Positions 32,332 to 40,723 of a DNA stretch of 58,113 nt are shown piece by piece; within the stretch, counting starts at the first letter, position 1, and each line of letters begins with the position of its first letter. The notes under the pieces were generated by a model that saw nothing but the letters and a program-made list of their open reading frames with translations, searched no databases and was not told where the DNA came from. The DNA is from an uncultured Mucilaginibacter sp. Lineage in GTDB: Bacteria > Bacteroidota > Bacteroidia > Sphingobacteriales > Sphingobacteriaceae. The DNA lies in the NCBI RefSeq assembly GCF_946479965.1, contig NZ_CAMLHX010000025.1:1-58113 (forward strand), in the 5' to 3' direction. Both the position numbers and the translations under genes were made by a program.

Positions 32332-33852
32332 ATGAAATACCTAACGTTTTTTTTGCTTTTTTTTTGCCTATCGCCTTGCCAGGCACAGAGCGACGGGAAT
32401 TTAAAAACTCAGAGTTTTGGTAAAGACCCAGATTTGGCCGGACAAGCAAAGGCATACTTTGAAAGTAGGAATTACGATAAAGCATCCGAACTTTACCGGC
32501 TAGCGGCTTTGCACGCGGAGCAAACCGGCGCAAATGAAGCAAGAGTAGCTGCCCTAACACAACTGGCTTTGATACAAGAAGTAAGGCGGGACTACAGTGG
32601 TGCGCTTGACTATCTGCGCCGGGCGTATGATGTTGCCGATTCTCTCCGGATATCAAAAAAAGCGAATGATAACACTGCCGAGATGTATAGCCATAATTTT
32701 ATGACGGAGGTTGAAGGCACCATTAAACAGGAAACACCAACAATAGACAGTATAATAAGAACAATTGCAACAAAGCAATCATTAAACGATACACTGGCGC
32801 TTAGTATAAATTATTTTAACCTGGGCCTGTTATACAAAAACAAGCAAATGTATCCCCAGGCATTAAACGCCTTAAAAAGTTGCTTGACGTATGCAACTAA
32901 GATAAACTACGCCGATATGCAGTTAAGTGCGGTAAACCAAATTGCCGACATATACGAGTTTACCGGTGATAATAAGCAGGCACTTGCGTATCTAAAAAAA
33001 CGCCGTGCAATTGTCGATCTCCTTAACTCGCCGGCAGCAAAAACGGCAGAAGATTTAAAAATTAACTATGAACAGCGCGAAGCGCAGGTGCTTAGTCAGC
33101 AATTTGAGATAAGCAAACGTAACTATTGGATGGTGGGCATTTCGGTGGTAATAGTTTTGCTGCTGATAATAGGATTTATTTACTATAAGCAAACGCAGTT
33201 AAAGCAGCGCAATATTGCCATGCAGGCCATTATTCAAACCGAGGAAAGCGAACGGCAGCGCATAGCCCGCGACCTGCATGACAGCGTGAGCCAAACTATG
33301 TCGGCAGCTAAGATTAATTTAAGTATAATAGGAAGCGAGTTGCCGTTTAAAGATGAAGAACAGCAGAAGCGTTTTGATCGTGTTTTAGGCATGGTGGATG
33401 ATGGGTTTAAGGAGGTGCGAACGATATCGCACAATATGATGCCGTGGGCCTTGCATAAAACAGGCCTGGCTAAAGTTGTTAAGCAGTTTATTAGCAATGT
33501 TGAAAATGGATCAATAAGCTTTAACTTTTTTAGCCAGGGCTTTGATGAGCCGTTTAATGACACGGTTGAACTTATATTATACAGGGTTTTGCAGGAAAGT
33601 GTAAACAATGTGATTAAGCATGCCGGAGCCGACAGGGTAGATGTCTCATTGATAAGGGACGAACGCAGCATTAGCCTGACTATTGAGGACAATGGCAGAG
33701 GGTTTGACACTAGTGATCCTGATTTTAATGCAGGTATGGGGCTTGGCAACCTGCGATCGCGTATAAACTTTCTAAAAGGGAAGGTAGATGTAGACTCGCA
33801 GCCAGGCAGCGGTACACTAATATCTGTTTACATTCCGGTTAGCACATTATAA
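32332..33852 (+). CDS. Sensor histidine kinase with TPR-like sensor region (HisKA_3 type)
   Basis: A 506-residue kinase starting at ATG 32332; the frame is open from 32188, but that region contains a terminator. Order: signal peptide (about 1-19, CQAQS end), a helical periplasmic region with TPR-like repeats (about 35-255), one membrane segment (about 264-287), an H-box with His316 (IARDLHDSVSQTMSAAK) of the NarL/DesK HisKA_3 type, and a GHKL ATPase (N-box NNVIKHAGADRV; DNGRGFD; GMGLGNLRSR). It probably phosphorylates the LuxR-type regulator encoded convergently; the two genes overlap at their 3' ends by 6 bases. Signal unknown. Confidence 0.93.
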   Translation: MKYLTFFLLFFCLSPCQAQSDGNLKTQSFGKDPDLAGQAKAYFESRNYDKASELYRLAALHAEQTGANEARVAALTQLALIQEVRRDYSGALDYLRRAYDVADSLRISKKANDNTAEMYSHNFMTEVEGTIKQETPTIDSIIRTIATKQSLNDTLALSINYFNLGLLYKNKQMYPQALNALKSCLTYATKINYADMQLSAVNQIADIYEFTGDNKQALAYLKKRRAIVDLLNSPAAKTAEDLKINYEQREAQVLSQQFEISKRNYWMVGISVVIVLLLIIGFIYYKQTQLKQRNIAMQAIIQTEESERQRIARDLHDSVSQTMSAAKINLSIIGSELPFKDEEQQKRFDRVLGMVDDGFKEVRTISHNMMPWALHKTGLAKVVKQFISNVENGSISFNFFSQGFDEPFNDTVELILYRVLQESVNNVIKHAGADRVDVSLIRDERSISLTIEDNGRGFDTSDPDFNAGMGLGNLRSRINFLKGKVDVDSQPGSGTLISVYIPVSTL

Positions 33853-34485
33853 ATTATACTGCATTATAAATTTGGTTAACTCAACCGGGTTTTTCAATTG
33901 CAGCTTTTGCATTATATTTTTACGGTGAGTTTCTACTGTATAAATACTGAGGTACAATCGGTCGGCCATTTGTTGGTTGGTATGATTTTGTTTAATAAGC
34001 TGCAACAACTCCAACTCCCTTTTTGTTAATTGAAACTGTTTTAAAAAAGGATCAGGCTCATCAAATTTATTATTAACAACCGGTACAATTTTTTGTGGAA
34101 AGGCCGTGCCCCCGCCACAAACAGTATGCATAGCGTTTAGCAGTTCGCTTTTGTCAACATTTTTAAATAAATAGCCATCTGCGCCACCGGCCTTTGCTTT
34201 CTCAATTAAATGCTCTTCATTATAGGTTGATAGCATAATCACCTTAATTTTACTGTGATAGGCCTTTACCCGACGCAACGCTTCCAGCCCGTTAATGCCC
34301 GGCATATTTATATCCAACAAAATAAGATCAGGCGTATTAGTGTTAAGTAAAACCATCAACTCTTTGCCATCTCCGGCAACGTTTAATATTTCTATATCAG
34401 GTTCGTTTTCTAATAGCATGCGAAGGCCGTTTATAAACAACGTGTGATCGTCTGCTATAATTACTGATAATTTTTTTCCTGTCAT
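33847..34485 (-). CDS. LuxR/NarL-type response regulator
   Basis: A 212-residue regulator from ATG at 34485 (MTGKKLSVIIADDHTLF); the upstream extension to 34614 reads as non-coding. The receiver domain has the acidic pair at Asp12-Asp13 and phospho-acceptor Asp58 (LLDINMPG). The C-terminal LuxR helix-turn-helix (about 145-205) reads LTKRELELLQLI ... NQQMADRLYLSIYTVETHRKNI. This is the natural partner of the HisKA_3 kinase convergent to it. Its targets cannot be read from the sequence. Confidence 0.93.
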   Translation of the reverse strand: MTGKKLSVIIADDHTLFINGLRMLLENEPDIEILNVAGDGKELMVLLNTNTPDLILLDINMPGINGLEALRRVKAYHSKIKVIMLSTYNEEHLIEKAKAGGADGYLFKNVDKSELLNAMHTVCGGGTAFPQKIVPVVNNKFDEPDPFLKQFQLTKRELELLQLIKQNHTNQQMADRLYLSIYTVETHRKNIMQKLQLKNPVELTKFIMQYNL

Positions 34486-34631
34486 GTTTCTGATAAATAA
34501 ACTTACGGTAAAACTACTTGCCGCTTGGGCAACATAAAATACCAATTCGTTTGTATTGTGTGCGTTGGCCGTCCGCCATAAAATTGTGTTGAGTAAACAT
34601 AAACAAAAACACAATTATAACGCGACCCACT

Positions 34632-34751
34632 ATGACCCTAATAGCCACAATTATTGTAATGATACTCTGTATCACGGCCCTTAGCCATTCAAAACAAGAC
34701 GAAACCGCTTTACGTCAAAAAAAATCACGACAAAAAAATATCGCAAAATGA
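34632..34751 (+). CDS. Candidate 39-residue membrane peptide
   Basis: ATG at 34632 opens a frame with one hydrophobic segment (MTLIATIIVMILCITALS) followed by a basic, Gln/Lys/Arg-rich tail (LRQKKSRQKNIAK). Its TGA overlaps the ATG of the next gene (ATGA at 34748-34751), a typical coupling signal. It resembles the short leader peptides found before membrane or secreted proteins. I have no homolog to support it; the sequence alone allows a chance frame. Confidence 0.4.
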   Translation: MTLIATIIVMILCITALSHSKQDETALRQKKSRQKNIAK

Positions 34752-35458
34752 AAAGACTATTTACAATTTTCGCATTTATACTGTCGGGTCCGCTTGCCCA
34801 TGCACAACCACCCGCTGCATCAAAAGAGGGCGTTATCGTTTCCGCAGCGCAACCTATGGCGTTTAATTCGCCCATTTCCGTACAGTTATTAGCGGGCACA
34901 CAAGGTTTGGGTGCCGATGTAAAGTATGGAATATTACCGAGCCTCTCGGCCCGGCTGGGGTTTGGTATTGTACCGGTGAACGCAAACAAAGGATTTACTT
35001 TTTCTTCATTCCCGGTTAACGGAGAACTTGCAGCACGCTTTGCAAACGTGCACCTAATGGTAGATTTCGCCCTCTTTAAATCAAAGTTCATCCGTATTGT
35101 GGGTGGTGCGGCTTATCTTATAAAAGGGAATGCCAATGCATTGATCTCGCCTCTTGACGGCTACAGTATAGGTGGCCGGGCCCTTAGTAAAGACCAGTTA
35201 GGAGTAATAGACGCGGGGATTAGCTGGCGCGGCTTTGCCCCATATGCCGGGTTAAGCCTGTTAAAACCCTTTCCTGCCCGACGCTTTAACGTTAACCTTG
35301 ATCTGGGCACCTACTACCTATCCCGGCCAGGCACCTCATTTACCGGCACTAATCTGTTTGCGAATAATGAGGCGGCTGCCCAGCGCTTTAATGAAAACAT
35401 GAAGGGTTATCGCTGGATGCCTGTTATGCAAATCAACTTTAACATCAAAATAAAATAA
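34748..35458 (+). CDS. Outer-membrane beta-barrel-like protein (236 residues)
   Basis: A signal peptide (MKRLFTIFAFILSGPLAHAQ) is followed by about eight to ten amphipathic strands with Gly/Ser turns (ISVQLLAGTQGLGADVKYGI, LSARLGFGIVPVN, APYAGLSLLKPFPARRFNVN), ending in a final strand MQINFNIKIK, the usual end of outer-membrane barrels. The gene is 9 bases before the next one. No specific family recognised. Likely an outer-membrane partner of the lipoprotein encoded downstream. Confidence 0.65.
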   Translation: MKRLFTIFAFILSGPLAHAQPPAASKEGVIVSAAQPMAFNSPISVQLLAGTQGLGADVKYGILPSLSARLGFGIVPVNANKGFTFSSFPVNGELAARFANVHLMVDFALFKSKFIRIVGGAAYLIKGNANALISPLDGYSIGGRALSKDQLGVIDAGISWRGFAPYAGLSLLKPFPARRFNVNLDLGTYYLSRPGTSFTGTNLFANNEAAAQRFNENMKGYRWMPVMQINFNIKIK

Positions 35459-35467
35459 TTATCACCT

Positions 35468-37252
35468 ATGAAAACAACTTATAACCATTTTTGGCTGGCG
35501 CACTTAAAAAAGCAAACGCGTGTAGCTACTACGATTGCATCAATAGCAGTGCTTATTTCTGTGATCCTTTTTGCGAATAGTTGTAAAAAGCCGAACGAGG
35601 GAATTGAGCTTACAATTAATGAAAGCACACTTACCAAAGCGCCGGTATTGCTGCATTTTGCCAATGCAAACACCGCATCAACTAACCAGCCGCAGGAGTT
35701 TAAAGTTACCATAACCGGCAAAAATGCTGCGCTGGTACAAACAGACGGCGGCGCTACAACAGGCTTTAAAGCCTCGCATGGCTTTTTGCCTTTGTCATTA
35801 ACATTAGGTGCCGCGCCGTCTCCTTCATCGCCGGTTACTTTTAATGTGTCAGCAGATGTACCGGGTTTCGCGCCCATATCTCAAACGGTAACCATTACAA
35901 AGGATACCGCTACAATAGTTGACATTGCGTTAGTAGAATATGATAATCCACCGGAAGGAACAGGGGTCTTGGTAAAAAGCAGCCCGCTTTCTGACGGCGT
36001 ATCAAGTGGCGATGTTTTAAGTGTGCCGCCAGGAATTGGGATGGTAGAAAGCGCCCAAATAAAAATTCAACCGGGCACCCAAATGCTTAACGCAAGCGGT
36101 GCGCCAATAAACGCCACACAGTTAAATTCAAATATTGTTGACTATAGTGCCACCTCTACAACATCATACGGCGCTTTTCCAGGCGGATTCCATCCGAGCA
36201 ATGTGGTTGATCAACAAGGCAACCAGATAAATGGAGGCAACCCAATCAACTTTGTTTCGGCAGGGCTTTTATCTATAAAAATGACAGCGAATGGTACACA
36301 GGTGCGGCGCTTTTCAAAACCATTGCAGGTGAGTATGAAGCTGGATCCGAACACCACCAATTTTGTAACCGGCGAAAATATACAAGTCGGCGATACTGTG
36401 CCGCTATGGAGTCTTGATGAAGAAACCGGGCAATGGAAAGCTGAGGGAAATGTTACCATTACAACTGATGGAGGCAGTCTGGTGGCCAACTTCGAAACAT
36501 CACACCTTTGCTGTTTTAATTTGGATTGGAGCTGGGCCATTGCAGGCCAGGTATATGGCACCTGTTTTACACCTTTAACCGTGCGAATACACTGCGGCGC
36601 AGGTAATAGCGGCATCTATGATGTAACTATTGTTACGCCAAACAACCAGTATCTGGCCGGGGCACATGGTGTTTTTGTACGCGATGGAGAGGTTGTTGTA
36701 TTTCCATCTGTACCAAACATAGCTAAGTGTAAGGTGGTTATCAGCAGTTTCAACCTGTATCTTAACCCCCGCTTACCTATACTCGCGCAAACACACCAGT
36801 TCAACCCATGCACACAAGGCTCTGTTGATCTCACATTTGGTCAGCCCAAAACACCGGCAATAATTAACGTAAACTTTAATGTTACAGGTCGTTGCAGCAA
36901 TAAAAATATAAACCTGATGCCATCGGGCTGGTTTTATTTATATGATGAGGGTGCCGCCGCCTTGCGTCAGGAACCATGGACATATGTTTATATAAGCAAT
37001 GGTGCAATAAAGTATGCTTTTGGTGCCGGTATATCCGGTAGTGCAGGGCGTTACACCATAAAATTATTTAATGGGAACAGGTATTATATGTATGCCTACA
37101 ATAATTACTTCTGGTATCAGTCGTCTATATTTACTATGGCTCCTGCAAACTTTACTTTTCCATCAATAAACGGTATAACGGGAACCGCCATTTATGATGC
37201 GCCAAGTAATACGCTCAACATCAATGCAGCATTCAGCATAAATTGCCGTTAG
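35468..37252 (+). CDS. Lipoprotein-like cell-surface protein (594 residues)
   Basis: The N-terminus has a basic stretch and hydrophobic segment ending ILFANSC, a relaxed lipobox with Cys39 as the probable lipidation site, as is common in Bacteroidota. The mature part is mostly beta and contains several domain-like blocks: an Ig-like segment (about 60-150), a region with ATTGFKASHGFLP, and a C-terminal half rich in Asn, Gly and Tyr with two close Cys (CNFDWSWAIAGQ area and RIHCGAG) and a Tyr-rich end. No enzymatic motifs. Co-transcribed with the barrel protein upstream; probably an exposed surface component. Ends at a terminator at 37293-37316. Confidence 0.6.
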   Translation: MKTTYNHFWLAHLKKQTRVATTIASIAVLISVILFANSCKKPNEGIELTINESTLTKAPVLLHFANANTASTNQPQEFKVTITGKNAALVQTDGGATTGFKASHGFLPLSLTLGAAPSPSSPVTFNVSADVPGFAPISQTVTITKDTATIVDIALVEYDNPPEGTGVLVKSSPLSDGVSSGDVLSVPPGIGMVESAQIKIQPGTQMLNASGAPINATQLNSNIVDYSATSTTSYGAFPGGFHPSNVVDQQGNQINGGNPINFVSAGLLSIKMTANGTQVRRFSKPLQVSMKLDPNTTNFVTGENIQVGDTVPLWSLDEETGQWKAEGNVTITTDGGSLVANFETSHLCCFNLDWSWAIAGQVYGTCFTPLTVRIHCGAGNSGIYDVTIVTPNNQYLAGAHGVFVRDGEVVVFPSVPNIAKCKVVISSFNLYLNPRLPILAQTHQFNPCTQGSVDLTFGQPKTPAIINVNFNVTGRCSNKNINLMPSGWFYLYDEGAAALRQEPWTYVYISNGAIKYAFGAGISGSAGRYTIKLFNGNRYYMYAYNNYFWYQSSIFTMAPANFTFPSINGITGTAIYDAPSNTLNINAAFSINCR

Positions 37253-37292
37253 ATAATAAATCAGATTACAGTTCAGTTTTTAAGTTTGCTAT

Positions 37293-37321
37293 CCCCTGCG
37301 ATAAAATCGTGGGGGTTTTTG
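37293..37321 (+). terminator. Terminator of the lipoprotein gene
   Basis: CCCC-TG-CGAT, loop AAA, ATCG-TG-GGGG followed by T5. Confidence 0.75.
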
Positions 37322-37344
37322 TTGCCGAATAAGGACATAAAAAC

Positions 37345-37376
37345 AAAAAAGCCTTACTTTTCAGTAAGGCTTTTTT
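37345..37376. terminator. Bidirectional terminator after tRNA-Asp
   Basis: AAAAAAGCCTTACT, loop TTTC, AGTAAGGCTTTTTT: a symmetrical 8-bp GC stem with A and T tracts. It ends the tRNA-Asp transcript (minus) and adds a second stop for the plus operon. Confidence 0.9.
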
Positions 37377-37383
37377 GTTTTAG

Positions 37384-37457
37384 CGGAATGGACGGGACTC
37401 GAACCCGCGACCCCATGCGTGACAGGCATGTATTCTAACCAGCTGAACTACCACTCC
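37384..37457 (-). tRNA. tRNA-Asp, anticodon GTC
   Basis: Minus-strand cloverleaf with acceptor GGAGTGG/CCATTCC (one G-U pair), discriminator G (usual for tRNA-Asp), anticodon stem CATGC/GCATG with loop CTGTCAC (GTC), and T arm GGGTTCGAGTCCC. CCA is not encoded. Single gene between a consensus promoter and a terminator. Confidence 0.96.
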
Positions 37458-37467
37458 GTTGGGGCTG

Positions 37468-37498
37468 CAAATATACCCTACATTTTTTATTACACAAG
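37468..37498 (-). promoter_or_regulatory. Promoter of tRNA-Asp
   Basis: On the minus strand CTTG at 37498-37495, a 19-base spacer, and TATATTTG at 37475-37468, a full TAnnTTTG match about 10 bases before the tRNA. Confidence 0.75.
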
Positions 37499-37651
37499 GT
37501 ATTTTTAAAAAAAATTTAAATCGGCAGTTATGTTGCTGTAGAGATTTAATGAACGACGCTGATTATAAATGTCTTATTAAAGCAGCATTGTTGTGTAAAA
37601 GATACAGCATCTGTATGCAATAGCAGACGCGTGTGCGTTATTTTAGACTAT

Positions 37652-37894
37652 TTAGTAGATCCCTCTAAAGAAACCGGACAATGAAACATCAAAATAATAG
37701 CAAACTTTTCTTAGCGTTTCTACACGGATATCAATTCTGCCGGATTCTAACCGGGCTATATTTATATTAGTATCTGCATAAAATTTTTCTTGAGTAACCT
37801 GGTTTTGCCTCCTCAATCGTTTAATTTGAAGGGATACTTTCCGCTTAAAAGCCTCATCAGAACTATTAATGTACTCAAAATCAGTTAACAACAT
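37652..37894 (-). CDS. XRE-family helix-turn-helix regulator (80 residues)
   Basis: A short Cro/C1-type regulator: a variable N-terminal part (about 1-22), then a single helix-turn-helix domain (about 20-76). The core is VTQEKFYADTNINIARLESGRIDIRVETLRKVCYYFD, where LESGR and the LRKVCYYFD end are family hallmarks (shown in two parts). It has no dimerisation or ligand domain. It is alone on this strand; upstream (37895-37990) is AT-rich with a GTTT-TACG-AAAC inverted repeat that could be its operator. No toxin gene is adjacent, so an antitoxin role is not supported. Confidence 0.85.
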   Translation of the reverse strand: MLLTDFEYINSSDEAFKRKVSLQIKRLRRQNQVTQEKFYADTNINIARLESGRIDIRVETLRKVCYYFDVSLSGFFRGIY

Positions 37895-38014
37895 AGAAAT
37901 TTGCTTTTATTACGTTTTACGAAACATAAAAATAAACTTTTAGTTGTTATTAGGATAAATAAGTTTTACACAAGAGGATCGATTTTTCAAATATGACATA
38001 TAAGTCAGGAAGAA

Positions 38015-38161
38015 ATGGGTGTTGTGGCGTTACTTTTGTTGAAAGGAGAATGGCCCTGCATATACATCTATGAAAAACAATACGCATCTGCCATAAATTA
38101 TTTGAATTCTCAGACGCCCAGGCTGAGGTTTTTTGTTCTTTGTTTTGGGTTTAATCAATAG
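38015..38161 (+). CDS. Doubtful 48-residue frame before a terminator
   Basis: An ATG at 38015, preceded by AGGAAG, opens 48 codons (MGVVALLLLKGEWPCIYIYE at the start) that end 20 bases before the terminator at 38181. A TACTTTTG -7-like element at 38031-38038 lies inside the frame, so the transcript could instead start about 38045 and be a small RNA of about 165 nt. Codon content is not convincing. I list it because an otherwise unexplained terminator needs a transcript. Confidence 0.25.
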   Translation: MGVVALLLLKGEWPCIYIYEKQYASAINYLNSQTPRLRFFVLCFGFNQ

Positions 38162-38180
38162 TTTAAATTAATTAGGGGAA

Positions 38181-38213
38181 AGGGAGCTTCAAAAGAGCTC
38201 TCTTTTTTTTTGC
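38181..38213 (+). terminator. Intrinsic terminator without an obvious gene before it
   Basis: GAGCT, loop TCAAAAG, AGCTC then TC and nine T, on the plus strand, about 40 bases before the acyl-CoA dehydrogenase gene. Confidence 0.7.
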
Positions 38214-38225
38214 AGAAAATTCTGA

Positions 38226-38233
38226 CGTATCTT
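38226..38233 (+). promoter_or_regulatory. -7-like element before acyl-CoA dehydrogenase
   Basis: TATCTTTA, one base from the TAnnTTTG consensus, 19 bases before the ATG at 38252. Confidence 0.4.
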
Positions 38234-38251
38234 TATTAAAAGTAAGCCGAT

Positions 38252-39391
38252 ATGAATTTTGAATTGACGGAGGAACATCAAATGATACGGCAGACCGCGC
38301 GCCACTTTGCCGAGCAGGAACTTAAACCGGGTGTTATTGAACGCGATGAACTGCAGAAGTTTCCGGCGGAGCAGGTAAGGAAACTGGGAGAGTTAGGATT
38401 TTTAGGGATGATGGTGTCGCCTGATTACGGCGGGAGCGGTATGGACACCTTGTCGTATGTGCTGGCTATGGAAGAGTTTTCAAAAATTGATGCCTCCGCG
38501 TCAGTGATCGTTTCTGTTAATAATTCTCTGGTTTGTTATGGGCTGGAGAAATATGGAACTGAAGAACAAAAGCAAAAGTATTTGGTACCCCTTGCAAGTG
38601 GTAAACAGATAGGTGCCTTTTGCCTTTCGGAACCGGAGGCGGGTTCAGACGCCACTTCACAACGAACAACCGCTATAGATATGGGGGATCATTATTTGCT
38701 GAACGGCATCAAAAATTGGATCACTAACGGCAATTCTGCCACAACTTATATTGTTTTAGCACAAACTGATGCAGAGAAAACACACCATGGTATAAGCGCT
38801 TTTATTGTTGAAAAGGGAACGGAGGGTTTTGTGGTGGGTGCGAAAGAAAACAAGATGGGGATGCGTGCGTCTGATACGCATTCGTTGCATTTTGCAGACG
38901 TTAAAGTGCCAAAGGAAAACCGTCTTGGTGATGACGGGATAGGCTTTACTCTGGCTATGAAATTATTGGAAGGCGGTCGCATTGGAATTGCCGCGCAGGC
39001 CTTGGGTATTGCTGCGGGTGCTTTTGAAATGGCTTTACATTACGCCAAAGAGCGCAGGGCCTTTGGCAAAACCCTTGCCGATATGCAGGCCACGCAGTTT
39101 AAGCTGGCTGATATGGAAATGGAAATAGAAGCCGCCCGCCTGCTTTGCTATAAGGCGGCGTGGTTAAAAGATAATGGGCAACCATACGGGCATGTCAGTG
39201 CTATGGCTAAGCTTTTTTCATCGCAAACGGCGATGAAAACAACTATAGAAGCCGTACAAATACACGGAGGTTATGGTTGTGTAAAAGAATATCATGTTGA
39301 ACGGCTTATGCGGGATGCCAAGGTAACGCAGATATACGAAGGCACATCTGAAATTCAACGCATTGTCATATCGCGCGACATACTAAAGTAG
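38252..39391 (+). CDS. Acyl-CoA dehydrogenase (short/medium-chain type)
   Basis: A 379-residue FAD enzyme that makes the alpha-beta double bond in acyl-CoA during beta-oxidation or branched-chain amino acid degradation. The catalytic base is Glu363 in QIYEGTSEIQR. The CLSEPEAGSDATS block forms the substrate and FAD pocket, ERRAFGKTLADMQ the helix region, and QIHGGYGCVKEYHVERL the FAD-binding end. Length and motifs match butyryl-CoA-type enzymes. The electron-transfer flavoprotein is not in the window. It precedes a TlpA-like gene by 41 bases; the two may be read together. Confidence 0.95.
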   Translation: MNFELTEEHQMIRQTARHFAEQELKPGVIERDELQKFPAEQVRKLGELGFLGMMVSPDYGGSGMDTLSYVLAMEEFSKIDASASVIVSVNNSLVCYGLEKYGTEEQKQKYLVPLASGKQIGAFCLSEPEAGSDATSQRTTAIDMGDHYLLNGIKNWITNGNSATTYIVLAQTDAEKTHHGISAFIVEKGTEGFVVGAKENKMGMRASDTHSLHFADVKVPKENRLGDDGIGFTLAMKLLEGGRIGIAAQALGIAAGAFEMALHYAKERRAFGKTLADMQATQFKLADMEMEIEAARLLCYKAAWLKDNGQPYGHVSAMAKLFSSQTAMKTTIEAVQIHGGYGCVKEYHVERLMRDAKVTQIYEGTSEIQRIVISRDILK

Positions 39392-39432
39392 CGGAGTCTT
39401 TTTGATTAACTTTGATTTGATAAATTTTTACA

Positions 39433-40659
39433 ATGAAGATATTCAGATTTCTCCCGGCATTATCGCTAATACTCCTGCTTTTAGCCGGATGTTCAAAACC
39501 GCAGTTACAAACGGGTATATGGCGGGGTGCTTTAAAAACTGCCAGCGGGAATGAGATACCTTTCAATTTTGAAATTACTGATACAGCAGGCAAAAAACAG
39601 ATGACGATTTTTAACGGTGCCGAACGTTTTAAAGTGACTGATATTACCGTTGATGGCGATAGCGTTGCGATTAAAATGCCGCTGTTTGAATCAGAGTTTA
39701 AATTGAAACTTTCAGAAGGGACGCTTGTAGGCAAATGGATAAAACATCTTGCCGACAGCGACGCTGTTGTTGATTTTAATGCGGTTTATGGCAATAACAA
39801 ACGGTTTAAAACCGATCAAAAACCGGTTGCGAATATTTCGGGCCGCTGGGCAGTAGGCTTTGGCGATGGAGAAGAAAAAGATTTTGCTGTAGGTGAGTTT
39901 AAGCAAGACGATGCAAAACTTACCGGCACATTTTTAACTACCACCGGCGATTACCGTTTTTTAGAAGGTGTGGTGAGCGGCGATAGCTTACATCTCTCGT
40001 GTTTTGATGGTGGTCATGCTTATTTGTTTAATGCCAAAATAAAGGGCGATAGCATAACCGCCGGACAGTTCTATTCTGGCCGCACCGGGACAGATGTTTG
40101 GACGGCTGTAAAAGATGCTAATGCAAAATTGCCCGACGCATATTCTCTTACGGCGCTGAAACCAGGTTTCAAAAAGATAGACTTTACGTTTAAGGACCTT
40201 AATGGCAAGCCCGTTTCTATAAACGATGAGCGGTTTAAAAATAAGGTGGTAATTGTTCAGATCATGGGCTCGTGGTGCCCTAACTGCATGGACGAAACAG
40301 CCTATATGGTAAACTACTATAAAAAATATCAGCCCAAAGGCGTTGAGGTAGTCGGCCTTGCCTATGAGCGCACCACTGACTTTGCCCGTTCAAAAAAAGC
40401 GGTGCAGCAAGTAAAAGACCGCTTTAATGTAGTTTATCCCCTTTTAATAACAGGCTTTACGCCCGCCCGCGGCGAAGCGGCTAAAAGCCTGCCAATGATG
40501 GAGAAAGTGCTCGGCTTCCCCACAACCATTATTATCGATAAAAAAGGCGATGTACGTAAAATACATACCGGCTTTAGCGGACCGGGTACCGGCGAGCATT
40601 ACATTGAGTTTATAACCGAGTTTGAAAAGCTCACCGATGATCTGCTTGCCGAAAAGTAA
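39433..40659 (+). CDS. TlpA/ResA-like thioredoxin-fold lipoprotein
   Basis: A 408-residue lipoprotein with a lipobox ending LLAGC (Cys20). The first part (about 25-240) is a beta-rich substrate-facing domain (DUF4369-like in style, not identical). The second part is a thioredoxin fold with a redox pair in GSWCPNCMDE (Cys282, Cys285) and a cis-Pro later (GFPTTIII). It works in the envelope, probably reducing or exchanging disulfides, for example for cytochrome c maturation or protection from oxidation. It follows an acyl-CoA dehydrogenase, which is chemically unrelated, so the link may be accidental. Confidence 0.85.
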   Translation: MKIFRFLPALSLILLLLAGCSKPQLQTGIWRGALKTASGNEIPFNFEITDTAGKKQMTIFNGAERFKVTDITVDGDSVAIKMPLFESEFKLKLSEGTLVGKWIKHLADSDAVVDFNAVYGNNKRFKTDQKPVANISGRWAVGFGDGEEKDFAVGEFKQDDAKLTGTFLTTTGDYRFLEGVVSGDSLHLSCFDGGHAYLFNAKIKGDSITAGQFYSGRTGTDVWTAVKDANAKLPDAYSLTALKPGFKKIDFTFKDLNGKPVSINDERFKNKVVIVQIMGSWCPNCMDETAYMVNYYKKYQPKGVEVVGLAYERTTDFARSKKAVQQVKDRFNVVYPLLITGFTPARGEAAKSLPMMEKVLGFPTTIIIDKKGDVRKIHTGFSGPGTGEHYIEFITEFEKLTDDLLAEK

Positions 40660-40666
40660 TACCAAA

Positions 40667-40688
40667 CCCCTCTCCGTGCGGAGAGGGG
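40667..40688. repeat. REP-like palindrome between convergent genes
   Basis: CCCCTCTCC, loop GTGC, GGAGAGGGG: a 9-bp perfect GC-rich hairpin without T tracts. Similar CCCTCTCC/GGAGAGGG hairpins are common intergenic elements in Sphingobacteriaceae (from memory). It could act as a transcription stop or mRNA stabiliser between the TlpA-like gene and the VWA gene. Confidence 0.5.
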
Positions 40689-40723
40689 CCAACAAAGGTA
40701 GTGCGGGTTTAGGTAATCTCTTA

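Noticed and set aside
37652..37894. Antitoxin of a toxin-antitoxin pair
   Set aside because: The XRE protein has no adjacent toxin-like frame on either side.
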